Shown here piece by piece: positions 1 through 11,590 of a stretch of 64,000 bases of DNA. The stretch is from Epiperipatus broadwayi (Eukaryota > Onychophora > Udeonychophora > Euonychophora > Peripatidae): contig JAQFVV010006729.1 of NCBI GenBank assembly GCA_028023455.1, forward strand, positions 248,001 through 312,000, given 5' to 3'. Position 1 is the first letter of the stretch, and the number at the start of each line of letters is the position of its first letter. The position numbers were made by a program, and so were the translations under genes. The notes beneath the pieces are model-generated. The model worked only from the letters and a program-made list of their open reading frames with translations. It did not search any database and was not told the DNA's origin.

Positions 1-418
1 GTTTTTTTTTAAAGATTCACTACATCTATTTAATCATAGCAACTTATCAATTCTTTTTATGATCCATCAACTTATAATCTAAGGAGTAGTGAATCTATCT
101 TGAATTTATAGTAAAATGGAACTTTGATGTTGTTACATGCAACTGGATTTTTTTTTGTAGTAACTTTGTATTTTTTTTTTGTAATCAGATTATAGAAAAT
201 CTAACTAACCATTCAAAATTGGTCAATAAATGTGTATTTAGCTATTCATAACTAGAGGATAAAAATGTCCTGACTTTTAGATTAATCATGTAAGTATTAG
301 TATATTTACTCCGCAGTCGTAAAGTTATAGTCTTGAGAAAGAAAGATTTCTAGATTGAAGCTTAATCTACCACTTTTAATTGTGAATCTCAATATATTAA
401 ATCTTTTCATGAAATTAT
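1..418. other. AT-rich sequence, nothing recognised
   Basis: No long frame, splice-flanked coding segment or repeat structure was recognised here, only short T runs. Confidence 0.5.
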
Positions 419-1340
419 GTAATTCTTAAGCACTCATTGACTTTGACTTTAGATGAAAAGGTATAGTTACTAAACATAAACTAATTATTGCATTGAGCCA
501 GCTTTCAGCAAAACTCTGCCAAAATTATAGTGCTAAATAAAGTTATGCAGTACAGATAAACTTATATAATTGGTATGATGTAATATGTAATTGAGGCACA
601 ATATGAAAATAATGCAATTTGATATTCCATTTTTTGGAAAGTATAAATAAAGTTAACAACATTAATAATATATCTAAAGCATGGATAAGCCTTTCTTATG
701 TCCCTCATATTGAAAATAACCTTAGGAACATTTGTCCTAACATGTATAGGTTTATCTTTAGATCACAACTTTCTCTTAATAATTTTCTGAACAATACTAA
801 AGACAAGATACCTGTAGAGCATGCTTTTCAAGTGGTCTATAGAAGTACATGTACTTACCTTTCCTGTAGCTCAGTATATTATGGGAAATCTCATGCAAAG
901 AGATCCACAAGAATTTCCCAACACAATATTTGTACAATAGAGCTAAACAAAAGACTGAATACAGATCCATCTTTCTTGATCATAAATGTAGCATGGGTCA
1001 CACATTTTCTCCATCTAATGTTAGAACAATTTGCTCGAAAAGAGATAATAGGAAAAGAAAATACAAAAAGGCTTAGGCAATTGCAAAGGATTCACATTCC
1101 ATCAACAAAAAGAATTTGTCCCCCAAAAAATAGAATATCTAATTGACTTATTTGCATATTGTCCCTCATTTACACATTATTCAATTTTATAAACTTACCT
1201 GTAATGCATAACTTTATTCAGCACTATGATTCTGGAAGTGTTTTGCCATAAACTGGCTTAGTGCAATTAATTGTTTTTTGTTTATTAATTTATACATTTT
1301 TATCAGAACATGAAGTCAATGAATGCTTAAGAATCACTTT
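419..1340 (+). mobile_element. Decayed Penelope-like element with inverted arms
   Basis: The segments at about 419-650 and 1110-1340 are diverged inverted copies of one another. For example, the block around AAAGTTATGCAGTACAG near 541 pairs with the complement of the block near 1205. Between them lies a relic of a PLE C-terminus (652-1146). The same 3'-flank sequence recurs near 4440-4905. The layout is an inverted 3' end on the left and the coding end plus 3' flank on the right, the same head-to-head layout as the younger PLE at 42.7-46.6 kb. The arms are clearly diverged, so this is an old insertion. Confidence 0.6.
652..1146 (+). pseudogene. PLE reverse transcriptase C-terminus with GIY-YIG-like domain (relic)
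   Basis: An open frame of about 165 codons resembles the end of canonical PLE polyproteins. It has the linker block (SYVPHIENNLRNICPNMYRF), then FRSQLSLNNF, KDKIPVEHAF and VVYRSTC. A nuclease-like block follows, with SVYYGK in the place of YIG and a TRISQH segment matching the conserved Arg/His helix. In this family the domain nicks target DNA for target-primed reverse transcription. The reverse transcriptase domain is missing, there is no convincing start (the frame opens with TTG inside the inverted arm), and several motif residues have drifted. It belongs to a different PLE lineage from the 44-46 kb copy, because the linker has the FKDRIP-type motif rather than the LRGILT/KPKLEML type. It is non-functional. 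Confidence 0.6.
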
Positions 1341-2623
1341 TAATTGATAAACATTATATGACTTTCTGAGCTACTAACTTTTTGATTATTTAAACCACTG
1401 AACATCACATGATCACTATTTTTTTTTTGATTATTTATTGTAGAAAGATATATCATATCATTGAATTCTAATTTTATTGTTTACCATTATTTTTCCATTT
1501 TTAAAATTTTTATAACAAATCTTCCAATTATTTTTTTTCTTTTATTTTTTAATTAAGTTTTAATTTAAGTAAAGTTGTGTTTTAAATGTTTACACTAAAT
1601 GTTTGACATTGTATGCATACAATTACACATATACTTATATTTTTTTGTAAATTACGCAACTTGAAATAAGTATTATAAAATGTCTTATATTCTGATTACT
1701 ACTGAGTTGTAAATTAAATGACTTGATTTAAAACCTAATATAACTGCCGAAGAGTTAGAGCTTTCAAAATTATAATCCTGTAAGCCTGAGATTTACTTTT
1801 GATTTGTCTGCGATTTGACTATACTAAAAGTTTAGAAAGTTTTAATTTAAAATAGTATTTTATATGTAATTTTGTAGATAGTATCTTATTTCCTAACGGA
1901 TGCCTGTTATGTTTATTGTATATATTATAAACGCATTATTATTTTAATTTAGAAATAACAATAATTCCCTCTGCTTTAATTCGTGGTAATATATTGTTCT
2001 ATCTCTGACAGATTTTGTCTTTTGTCAGCCAACGTTTATTAATATCTTAAGCGGACGTTAGAAGCCTTATTTTATTGTTTTTAAAATTAAACATTCCAGC
2101 ATTTCTTTAATGTAATAAAATATATTGTCTAAATAGTAAACAGACTTCAGCAAGATTATTTACTTTTAACTTTATACTGTAATTAAGCTAACTGAAGCTT
2201 ATTTTTCTTGGCAGTGATATATATCTCCGTCGCATTGAATGTAGCAAATAAATAACTCATCATAATGCTTTTGAGTACTTAAAGAGATTGTGTTTGGTTG
2301 TTAGCTCGATATTCAGTTCATTGAGGTTATTTTAAGAGTTGTTTTTAATTAACTTGAACAAAAAATAAATAAATAAACGGTAAATTTTGTAATTTTTATG
2401 CTTCATAATTCTTAAACAATGCTTGTCCCTCAAACATCTAAATAGATATAAATGCAACAAAACTTTAACATTTTTAAAAGCAGCAGAAGTTTAATTATTT
2501 CAAATTTCAAATATTAAAATGTTTTTTTTTAAAATAATATATATATAGTTATTGTTTTCACAATAGTTTTTTAATTAACGGAAATTTTATTTGTATTATA
2601 TATCAATAAAAGTAAAATAAACA
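1341..2623. other. AT-rich intergenic or intronic sequence
   Basis: No coding segment was recognised. The block at about 1975-2260 is less repetitive and contains a few CpGs (near 2036, 2052 and 2228). It could be unique host sequence, but no feature can be named. Confidence 0.4.
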
Positions 2624-2912
2624 TTAGATTGATAGAAAGAGAGGTAGGGAATGATCTTGTTATGTTTTGTTGGTTAAAGACAGGTAGATAAAGAGGTAGA
2701 TAGGTAGGGAGATAAGTAAATAAGTAGATAAGAAATAAATAGGTAGAGAATAAATAGATAAGAGAGAATTATAGATGGTCAGAAGATGGGTAAGTTAATA
2801 GATAAGTAAATGTGTAGATAGGTAAAGAGGTAGATTGTAAGCGGATTGATAGGTGTTTGACTGGGTATGATAGTAAATGGATAAGTAAGTAAGTAGATAG
2901 AGAGGAAGATAT
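2624..2912 (+). repeat. Degenerate purine-rich GATA/GGTA microsatellite
   Basis: About 290 bases are built from imperfect AGATAGGTAG, AAGTAG and GATAAG units with very few pyrimidines other than T. It looks like an old, mutated GATA-type simple repeat. The open frame on the opposite strand is only a by-product of the missing stop codons. Confidence 0.75.
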
Positions 2913-3738
2913 GAAACTAAGCAGGCATGCAATAATGCAGATAAGCAGTCTATTGTTGAAAATGATGTGAGTACTAAAAAACAGTTTTAACAATTCAAAA
3001 TTGTTATAATAAAACTTAAATGACATTACAGTATTATTTAATAATACATTTTAATATGTAAATATATAATCGCTTAGCTGTAAGTCAAAAAGTTGACAGA
3101 TTGAAAAAGAGCTTAATTAAAGTGACATTTGTTTTATTTTATTTAGCTAAGATGTTTCAGTTAGTCTATCATTTTACCAAGATGCTAATCACAAAAGACA
3201 ACAATTTTTAATCAATGTGATATTAGAGAGTATTTTCCTACATAATAGTAATTTTCAATTGGTCATAAAGTAAAGGTTTGGTGACTAGATAATAAGATTT
3301 TAGATGTTATTGTGCACATATTAGAACAATAGTCTTGTCAAATGTTATAACTAGTTTACATTGATGATTTCCATATTCCTTGGGTATTAGTAAAAAATAA
3401 ATATAACTTAAATCATTCATTCTTTAAAACACTATTTTTAGCTATTAAATGTAATCAATTATGTATAGTCTATATTATTTCAAAACATGGAAAATATATT
3501 TTAGTGTGTGGCTGAAAGTGATCAGAAATCAAAACTGTAATTTTTTTAAACTCACTTTGCAGGATACAAGTATATGTGTTGACCCATTTATAAAAAACAT
3601 ATTGAATTTGATTTGAGATAGATACAAAAGAATTTTATTAGCACTATTATATATTGGGAAAATAACAACTAGATTGAAACAAAAACCAATGATGAGTAAA
3701 GCTTTAACTGAAGAAGATGAAATAAAACTTTTAGATTA
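2913..3738. other. AT-rich sequence, nothing recognised
   Basis: No coding or repeat structure could be supported between the purine-rich repeat and the family B palindrome. Confidence 0.4.
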
Positions 3739-3845
3739 TAGACAAAACTCACTATATATACTGCCACACACAACAAGCTAGAGTAATCAATGGATGCCAG
3801 AAGGCTTGTGCATAAAATCCCCATCTAATGCCTACTCATCCAATA

Positions 3846-3887
3846 TCCCCAGACTAATTTCTGGCTTATGGACGTTGTCAGTGAGGA
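3846..3887 (-). ncRNA. Decayed hammerhead-like motif, left arm of family B palindrome
   Basis: On the minus strand: TCCTCA, then CTGACAA in the core position, GAAA, TTAG, TC and TGGGGA. Stem I (UCCUCA with UGGGGA) is intact. The core has lost the conserved G8 (CUGACAA instead of CUGANGA) and stem II is broken. It is probably inactive. Confidence 0.4.
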
Positions 3888-3943
3888 ACCTTGGATCTGA
3901 GAGCATTGCACCTGATCTGGTGTAGTGCTCTCAGATCCAAGAC

Positions 3944-3985
3944 TCCTCATGGACGAAGGCCATAAGCCAGAAACTAGTCTGGGGA
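3944..3985 (+). ncRNA. Hammerhead-like motif, right arm of family B palindrome
   Basis: The order is TCCTCA (3944-3949), TGGACGA in the core position (3950-3956), the GGC/GCC stem II with loop CATAA, GAAAC (3970-3974), TAG, TC (3978-3979), then TGGGGA (3980-3985). Stem I pairs all six positions with one G-U. Stem III is the minimal C-G plus A-U type seen in PLE-borne hammerheads. The core differs from CUGANGA at its first two positions, so cleavage is unlikely in this copy. Confidence 0.45.
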
Positions 3986-4439
3986 TATTGGATGAGTAGG
4001 CATTAGATGGGTTCCTGGCATCCATTAATTACTCTAGCTTGCTGTGTGTGGCAATATATATATAGTGAGTTTCGCCTGTTTTAACAACAGTTGTACACAA
4101 GCATAAGAGGTGGTGGTCATGTGATGTTTATTTTCTTTTAGATTATAAATAATATTTAAATATCTAATTTTCTTAGTATCAATTAATCTAATCTTGTCTT
4201 GATCTTTGATTTTTTCATCCATTCATTATTTAGATATTTGTTAAAAGTTTTCTTCTTAAACTTTTAAGTGTTGTTTTTATAAGTTATATAAATTATAATT
4301 GAATGATTAATCAAATGAAAGGTTGTGATATTCAAACATTAAAAGTGACATATACATTTTAATATAAAAACCTTTAGCTTTTAAGTAGATTAATGCAATA
4401 ATTACATTAAATTGCACACAGTTATAAGATTGCATGATT

Positions 4440-4905
4440 TTTACTTCTCAAGCATTGAAAATTTGGCTTGCTCTAAGGTTTTTGGGATTTCTGAAGATAT
4501 CTTTGTACTATAACTGAATTTTTTAAATATTCATTGACTTGCAGTTATTATGAAAAGGTACAATAAACATAAACTAATTAAATATCTTGAGCCAGCTTTC
4601 TAGAAAACATTGCCAGAATCATAGTGCTGAGTCATTCCTGTTTAACTGCAATAGCCTTAGGCCATTTAAATGCCATCTTGTTTAGTAACTATGAATCCAT
4701 TTTAATATGTAATTCTCAAAAATATTAACTCATTTCATAAAACTATGTAATTCTTAAACAGTTCTTGACTTTGAGTTATTCTGGCTCAGTGCATTTAATT
4801 ATCTTAAATTTATGGTACATTTTTATAATAACTCGAAGTGAAAGAGTATTTAAGAATTACATAGTTTTATAAAAGGAGTTAATTCTTTTGAGAATTATAT
4901 ATAAA
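4440..4905. repeat. PLE 3'-flank-related repeat with foldback
   Basis: The segment near 4550-4640 matches the flank of the PLE relic at 470-560 (CATAAACTAATTA, GAGCCAGCTTTC, CATAGTGCTGA). The part at about 4700-4905 folds back on itself: ATGTAATTCTCAAAA and AAACTATGTAATTCTTAA recur in complement near 4850-4900. It is a non-coding remnant. Confidence 0.5.
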
Positions 4906-5309
4906 TGAATTTATAAATTATGACTGTATAATTGTTGCAAATAGATAATTAAATAATATAAATAAATGAATACATAAGATATATTTATTCTAACATGCAC
5001 AATTTGAAATAAAATTAATTAAAAAGTATGTAGACAAGCACTGAGTTTAATAATAAATACATAATCAAACAATTTATCATTCAGTAGTTCATAAGAAGTT
5101 TAATTCCTGAAAGTAATAAAACTATGCTGTGATCCACAAAGTTTGAGATATTCTGCTATTCCACTATTGCACAAACTAACAGGGCAAGCACGTTAATTGT
5201 ATATATTGTTTATAAATTAAAAATAGTCCAATTTTCAATTCAGCAACATTACTAATAATGCTTCATAAAAAATAAATCCACATGGTAAAATTTTTACATC
5301 TCATTGTTA
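4906..5309. other. AT-rich sequence, nothing recognised
   Basis: No coding or structured repeat was recognised before the MITE at 5312. Confidence 0.4.
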
Positions 5310-5311
5310 TA

Positions 5312-6290
5312 CACCTGGGTCTCGTTTTATGCGGATTATTTTAATGCAATTTTGAAGTTATGTGATTCATGTTTCTTCTTAATATCCTTCATATTTCACT
5401 ATATTTATTAGACATCAAGAAATTTAAATTATTAATAACTTATTTTGACTTGAAATACTTTTTTTTTTCAAAAATATAACGTTATTTAGCAGCTAACGTG
5501 AATATGGCCTGAAGCTGTATTTAGAATCTTAACTTCTATATAAATAACCTATTTATACTAATGAGTAAATAATAATAATAGATTTATACTTACATATAAA
5601 AATTGCAATAAATATTCAAAAAATTTTAAACTTTTAAAATGTATTTTGTTAGGTATAACAGAAATAAATAATCATAGATTTTTAAAATAAATAATGAAGA
5701 TTTTATTGATTTTATAAACTGAAAATAATCTTACTAATGATAATGTATAATCTTTTTGTTTTGATTGTGAACTCATTTTTTAAATATAGAAACATAAAAC
5801 CATTAACACAGCACAAGACTGAAAGTGGGGCAAGTTGTACATCACATCACGAATAAAAATAAAGTGGCTAACAGGTTTCTCTGGGCATAATTGCTGAGAA
5901 ATTCTTAACTTTGTTTAAGGAGAAACCACATCAGATCACATTGAATCTGATTTCTTACCAGTTTACAAATGAATGCTAGCGGTAATGATTAAAATATGTA
6001 TGAAAAATATAAAATTAAATACTGTAGTTAATAAAAAAGTAAAAAAAAGTTTGTCTTGTATTAATTTTTTTCAAATATTTGAAATGTTTTATTAGTCATA
6101 CTTTATTTGTTTATTTTTTTAATGTGAATTTTAAAGTAATTTATTTTTGCTGCTTTGCTTTTATGCAAATTCTGAAAATTACAGCACCTATCCCCCATTT
6201 TTCAAGATAAGTTATGTTTTTTTTTTGTGCAATTTATTTTGTGCACATTTTCTGAAGAATCTATCTACTGCATAAAATGAGACCTGGGTG
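5312..6290. mobile_element. pogo/Tigger-like MITE, copy 1 (979 bp)
   Basis: The ends are CACCTGGGTCTCGTTTTATG on the left and the complement of CACCCAGGTCTCATTTTATG on the right. They are flanked by TA dinucleotides at 5310-5311 and 6291-6292. A second full-length copy lies at 57796-58793, where the TA duplication is proven by an empty paralogous site. The end sequence with GTTTTATGCGG resembles pogo/Tigger terminal repeats (family knowledge). No transposase frame is left inside, so it is non-autonomous. Confidence 0.75.
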
Positions 6291-6489
6291 TAATCTTAAA
6301 AATGGCTACATTATTGAATGCTACATAATTAATTTTTCAATGGTACATGATATTATTGTATTTAACTGTATAATTTTTATAAGTTATAGCAATTGAGGAT
6401 TAATCCTAAAACATATCTTCTAAAAGCAACAATAAAAAAATGATAAAAAACATTAATCTAATTCAATATAATTCTTTTAAAAACTTACT

Positions 6490-7345
6490 AATAAAAATGT
6501 ATGTAAATAATATTTATTTTTATAAAGCACAGACAGTATTTAAATTAAACTGAGAGAGTGCAAACTTCTCAAGCGCTTATGACTATCACCAGCCAATCAG
6601 ATCAAGTACTGAGACAGAGAATTTAACAAGAAAAAGATGGTTCCACCTTCTTCTTTACTTGTCTTTTTATATATCAAAGCCAGACTAAAGTACTTATATC
6701 TGAAAGTGTTAATCTTAAATATCTTCACACTCACACTGAGTTCAAATTACAAACATACAGCGTGAAATCTTTCGATTTACTACGCAGTAGTTTTTCGATG
6801 TTATAACTTGCAGCAACGTACGTAAATAATATTTATTTTTATAAAGCACAGACGGTATTGAAATTAAACTGAGAAACTGGCTTGGATATATAGAAAGACA
6901 AGTAAAGAAGAAGGTGGAACCACCTTTTTCTTGTTAAATTCTCTGTCTCAGTACTTGATCTGATTGGATGGTGATAGTCATAAATGCTTGAGAAGTTTGC
7001 ACTTTCTCAGTTTAATTTCAATACCGTCTGTGCTTTATAAAAATAAATATTATTTACATACATTGCTGCAAGTTATAACATCGAAAAACTACTGGGTAGT
7101 AAATCAAAAGATTTCATGCTGTATGTTTGTAATTTGAACTCAGTGTGCTGAGTGTGAAGATATTTAAGATTCATGCTTTCTGATCTAAGTACTTTAGACT
7201 GGCTTGGATATATAGAAAGACAAGTAAAGAAGAAGGTGGAACCACCTTTTTCTTGTTAAATTCTCTGTCTCAGTACTTGATCTCATTGGCTGGTGATAGT
7301 CGTAAGCACTTGAGAAGTTGCACTCTCTCAGTTTAATAAAAATGT
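6490..7345. mobile_element. Nested foldback element (unclassified)
   Basis: Blocks recur in both orientations. AAATAATATTTATTTTTATA occurs near 6505 and 6824 and in complement near 7040. GAGACAGAGAATTTAAC near 6611 pairs with complements near 6935 and 7255. The TTCGATTTACTACGCAG block near 6770 pairs with its complement near 7095. The result is a composite palindrome of about 850 bp made of two nested inverted units. The arms differ at several positions, which argues against an assembly artefact. No coding sequence and no hammerhead core were found. Confidence 0.65.
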
Positions 7346-9699
7346 AAAAATTTTATTATCCATCTACCTCAATGGAATCAAAATATACTGAAAGAAAAAT
7401 TATTCTTTTGGAATTTAAAATTAAAAAAACATGTAGATAGAATATAATCACTGGACAGCCATCCAAATAAGTTAAATAATCAAAAGTTTTAATTTATCCC
7501 CTACTTTCATAATATGAATTAATATAAATTTTATTTAGTTACTGATGGAAACTTTGTTTAAAATCTCATATTTTTCATTATCTAATTATTTTAAAACTTT
7601 TGTCTAAAAGTAATATTGTTTCATAACACAAAATTATTCTTTATCTTCCTTGAAAAAATCATGTTATTGACATTCAATCGCTTTTTGAGAACATTTATTT
7701 CAGCCAGAAAAATTAAACAAAATCTTTATTCAAAATAACTTATGAAGTCAAGTTATTTTTATTAGAAATTTTAGATGTTTCGATGGATGAAACTATAAGA
7801 ATTGACATATTTTTATCATAAAAATGTGGAAACAAATAATCTTTAATAAAATTTTAAATCCTCAGAACTCACAATAAATTTAGTTGCATTAAATATAGAA
7901 TCCTATTAGGCAATATAATACAATTATCTTTAAATAAATTATTACAAATATCTCTTTTCACAAATTTATTGAATAATCAGTTAATATTGTTTCAACATTG
8001 TTTTTATAATAAACGACTACTTCAAAAATGAATTTAAAATTGCATAATTCAAATTCCTTTTCAAATTCAAACTTTTCTAAATGATTTAAACTCCATAATT
8101 AAGTCAATCATTTTATTTAAATATTTTTATAAATTCATTTAAAATTAAAATTTTAAATTTTTAAACAAATTCATATCTATTAAATAAATATTTTCTTCCT
8201 TTTTTTTAATTATCTAAAACTATATTACATGACCTTGAAAAAATATTATAAAATATAATGTACAACACTTAATATATTAAAATAGGCAAAACTCTCTCCA
8301 TACAGTAGTAATCTTGTGATGTTTAAAGGTTTAGCACTTAATATATTTAATCTGAAATTTTAAATACTCAATTCTGTCAGACAAATGAATCAACTTTTTA
8401 ATATTCTTTAATATTTGCTTAAGAAAAATTCTCAAATACAATCTGCCATATACTAAACTAAAGTCTATAAAACCAATACATAATAGAAACAAATGCAATT
8501 TTAAAAAAAATCCCAAGTACTAACACAAAACAATATAAGATAAATTGAACATCCATTAATACATAAAGCAACACACATAAAAGTAAAGCATTATTTATAA
8601 TAATAAACAATTCTGTAATTAATAACTAATCATTTACTTACTAAACTATTAATAAAATTATAGACATGCAAAACTATTCTTAAAATAAATAGCAAACCTG
8701 AATATAAAAATGTAATACTGATTAATGCTGTTTTAATAAATATAATCAAAATAGAATTAAAAAGAAACGAAATGCCAGAAAATTAAAATTTACATTTTTT
8801 TTCCATCTTCTGATCATGATTTCTTTTATTAAGCAAAAAGGTTTTACATGAGAAAGTATTTGTCTAATAGATGAAACCATAGTCATGAAATAAAAAAAAA
8901 TTGATTTTGTGATGTTTTATTTTTTTAAAATTCTATTTTGATTATATTTATATGTATAACACTAGATGGTATTATATATATATTACATATTTGTAAATAC
9001 AAGCTCATAAAAGCAATGCCATGCTATATATATGACTTGCTTTATTGATTATTATATATAAAATAAAAAAGATTTTGATGCTCATATAAAGGGAGTAACT
9101 GATAAAAATAATAATGTTTTAAAGAAAAATAATGAAGTATTTGCATGCCATAAAGATAAAATTCCTTTGCAATCTCATGATGTATATGAAATTCCATGTG
9201 GAGTTTGTTTACATTCATATATTGTAGAATAAACATAAGAAAGGAAGAACACATTTTGGAAGTCAGAGAAAAATTTAATTCATCAGCCATTTATTCTCAC
9301 ATTAAATGAACCCATGACATCAATATTAATAAAACATATGTTCTGGCAAAAATTGAATGACATGACTAGAGAATGCTAAGGAAAGCTATAGAGATTTTAA
9401 AAGGCCTAAGAGCATAAATGAAAAGAGTCAATTAATGAAAATAAACAATATTTGAAAGAAGCTATTTGAAAATAAAATATTTTTTAAAACTTCTCAACAA
9501 ACAGAATTTGAGAATGAGGAGAAAATAACAAAAGAAAAAATAATGATTTTAAATTTCATTGCACACATTCTTATGATTTGAGAGAGAAGCTCTGAGAATT
9601 GTAATGAAACATCTATTTAGTTATTATACTTTTATTACATGGAATCTCTTGTAAATAATACGATTTCATAATTTATCCATAAAAAATATATATACACAA
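7346..9699. other. Very AT-rich sequence with one family B fragment
   Basis: The only recognised item is a family B end fragment at about 8283-8333 (GGCAAAACTCTCTCCATACA, then TCTTGTGATGTTTAAAGG). The short open frames at 8331-8516 and 9042-9290 look like chance frames in AT-rich DNA. Confidence 0.4.
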
Positions 9700-10356
9700 A
9701 GACATTTAAATTCAGACTTTTAAGCTTTCTACAGCTATCCACTCTATATTATACAATTGATAAATATGACAACATACATGTGAAAAAGATAAATGATCTC
9801 CAATATACATATTTCATGCTGAACCAGCACTCACTCATCAGTTGGTTCAGATAACAGTCTTCCACACTTATATACAATTAGTGCCCAGATTATATTAGGA
9901 TAGCAAATCTTCAAACATTAATGAACAAGCTTCAATATTCTCCACCATTCAATTTTTTAATCATCCATATCATTGAAAACCTGAGGATCAAATGCTCAAA
10001 GTTCTTGTTGATGCCAATATTATTGTCATACCCATGTTGACTTTATGCTAATCTGAACCTTTATATATTGGGCCTTAATATGTTCATATAAATGCAAAGA
10101 AGAGTGATGGGCAGAATACAGGCTAATTATGTAATATTTAAATATGTGTATATTGGCTATACTAAACTTTTTCTAATAAGAAGGGACTTGGGACTTTCAA
10201 GCTCCACATAGCTATTAACTCTATTTTATGTAACTGTTACACATGACATTATGGGGTCACATGTATCAGTTTTATAAAATAAAGTGAATAGCTGTAGGGA
10301 GCTTGAAAATCTGAGTTCAAGTCCCTTCTAATTACATTAAGTTTAGTATAGACAAT
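9700..10356. mobile_element. Family A hammerhead-bearing repeat, decayed palindromic copy
   Basis: The part at 9780-10075 matches, in order, the family A copy at 26405-26640 (TTTCATGCT, GAACCAGCACTC, ATAGCAAATCTTC, CATTGAAAA.CTGA.GA). The part at 10157-10351 is an inverted repeat. Each arm carries the 3' half of the same repeat, including GAGTTCAAGTCCC at 10313-10325, which resembles a tRNA B box. A minus-strand hammerhead-like block lies at 9800-9846. Confidence 0.6.
9800..9846 (-). ncRNA. Hammerhead-like motif in family A (stem II insertion)
   Basis: On the minus strand: ACCAA, CTGATGA (complement of 9835-9841), a GTGAGTGCTGGTTCAGCAT stem II region, GAAA (complement of 9812-9815), TATGTA, then U16.1 and A17, then TTGG. 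The core is complete. Stem I CCAA/UUGG is four pairs. A 4-nt GTGA duplication sits at the base of stem II and probably weakens this copy. Confidence 0.55.
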
Positions 10357-10521
10357 AAACATGTATTTAAATATTATAAGTATACAATACAAATAAATTT
10401 CTACTAATTAAAAACTATTTGTAATAACAATAAAAATAATAAATATAATTGTATTTAACTATTATATACAATCTTTCAATCCATAGAAGTACTTTTGGTT
10501 AATTGCCTAACCTTCCTCAAT

Positions 10522-10623
10522 TGCTATTAAATATATATATTGTAATAGTATGTAACATGGGAGCATAGCCTCCGATGCTATTAAATATATATATTGTAAT
10601 AGTATGTAACATGGGAGCATAGC
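10522..10623 (+). repeat. Tandem duplication, two 48-bp units 54 bp apart
   Basis: The units TGCTATTAAATATATATATT ... GGGAGCATAGC at 10522-10569 and 10576-10623 are identical by eye and separated by CTCCGA. This is a recent local duplication. Confidence 0.8.
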
Positions 10624-11330
10624 TGCAGTAATGCAAAATCATTATCTTCCAAAAATGAAAAATTATCCTCAAAAGCATTTCTGTCTTTTCTGGTCATAGA
10701 TTATGATCAAAGGATCATTAGCAGAATCCAATATATATAATTAACAGTTATAATATGCATCACCAGCAATTATCATCAAGAATCAACTGTCATCTTTATG
10801 ACAGAATTTAAAGTAAATACTTTATAAATTTAGGCTAATTTATCATCTATCTAATACCACACTTATAGCATATCACAACAGCAATTTATATTTCAACTGC
10901 ATTCATATACATACTTGTTAAAAATAACTATAAAAATAATTCTACATTAAAAATTTTGGAATCACTGTATAAATCTTGATATCAATCCTATAGGCCATCA
11001 AATGCTTTGAGTGTATTGGCTATTAATAAAATAGTAATCATAAAATACATAAAATGAGTGAATTTTAAAGATAATCTTTATCTTTTCACCATCAAAATAA
11101 TCCTATAAAAAATCACCAGGATGTTCATGCATATATACCCATACCTACATATAAAATATATCATTATGTCTGAACTAGCTTTGAAATTATTAGGCTTCTA
11201 GAGACTATGAACAAAAGAAAATATACACACTCTTATATAATAACTTTTTTTCATTACATTAAAATCTAGTTTCATATTAAAGCATGACACTTGGATGAAC
11301 TATCATACATACTGATTATTCTCAGAATAT
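10624..11330. other. AT-rich sequence, nothing recognised
   Basis: No coding or repeat structure was recognised before the T tract. Confidence 0.4.

Positions 11331-11590
<260 letters not shown>

Larger units (their letters stand above)
3739..4078. mobile_element. Family B foldback element, 340-bp palindrome
   Basis: This is a long inverted repeat. The outer ends are GACAAAACTC (3741) and GAGTTTCGCC (ending 4076). Inner arms such as GGATGCCAGAAGGC and GATCCAAG recur in complement. The two arms meet near 3910 (CCTGATCTGG). Other partial copies lie at 8283-8333, 29752-29877, 37559-37605 and 46705-46892, and the consensus end is AGGCAAAACTCTCCATACAG. Each arm contains a hammerhead-like block, annotated separately. 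No protein is encoded and no target duplication could be defined. It may be a MITE or a non-autonomous retroelement inserted as an inverted dimer. Confidence 0.7.

Noticed and set aside
619-660. N-terminal extension of the PLE relic frame
   Set aside because: It opens with TTG and lies in the inverted arm, so it is not native coding sequence.
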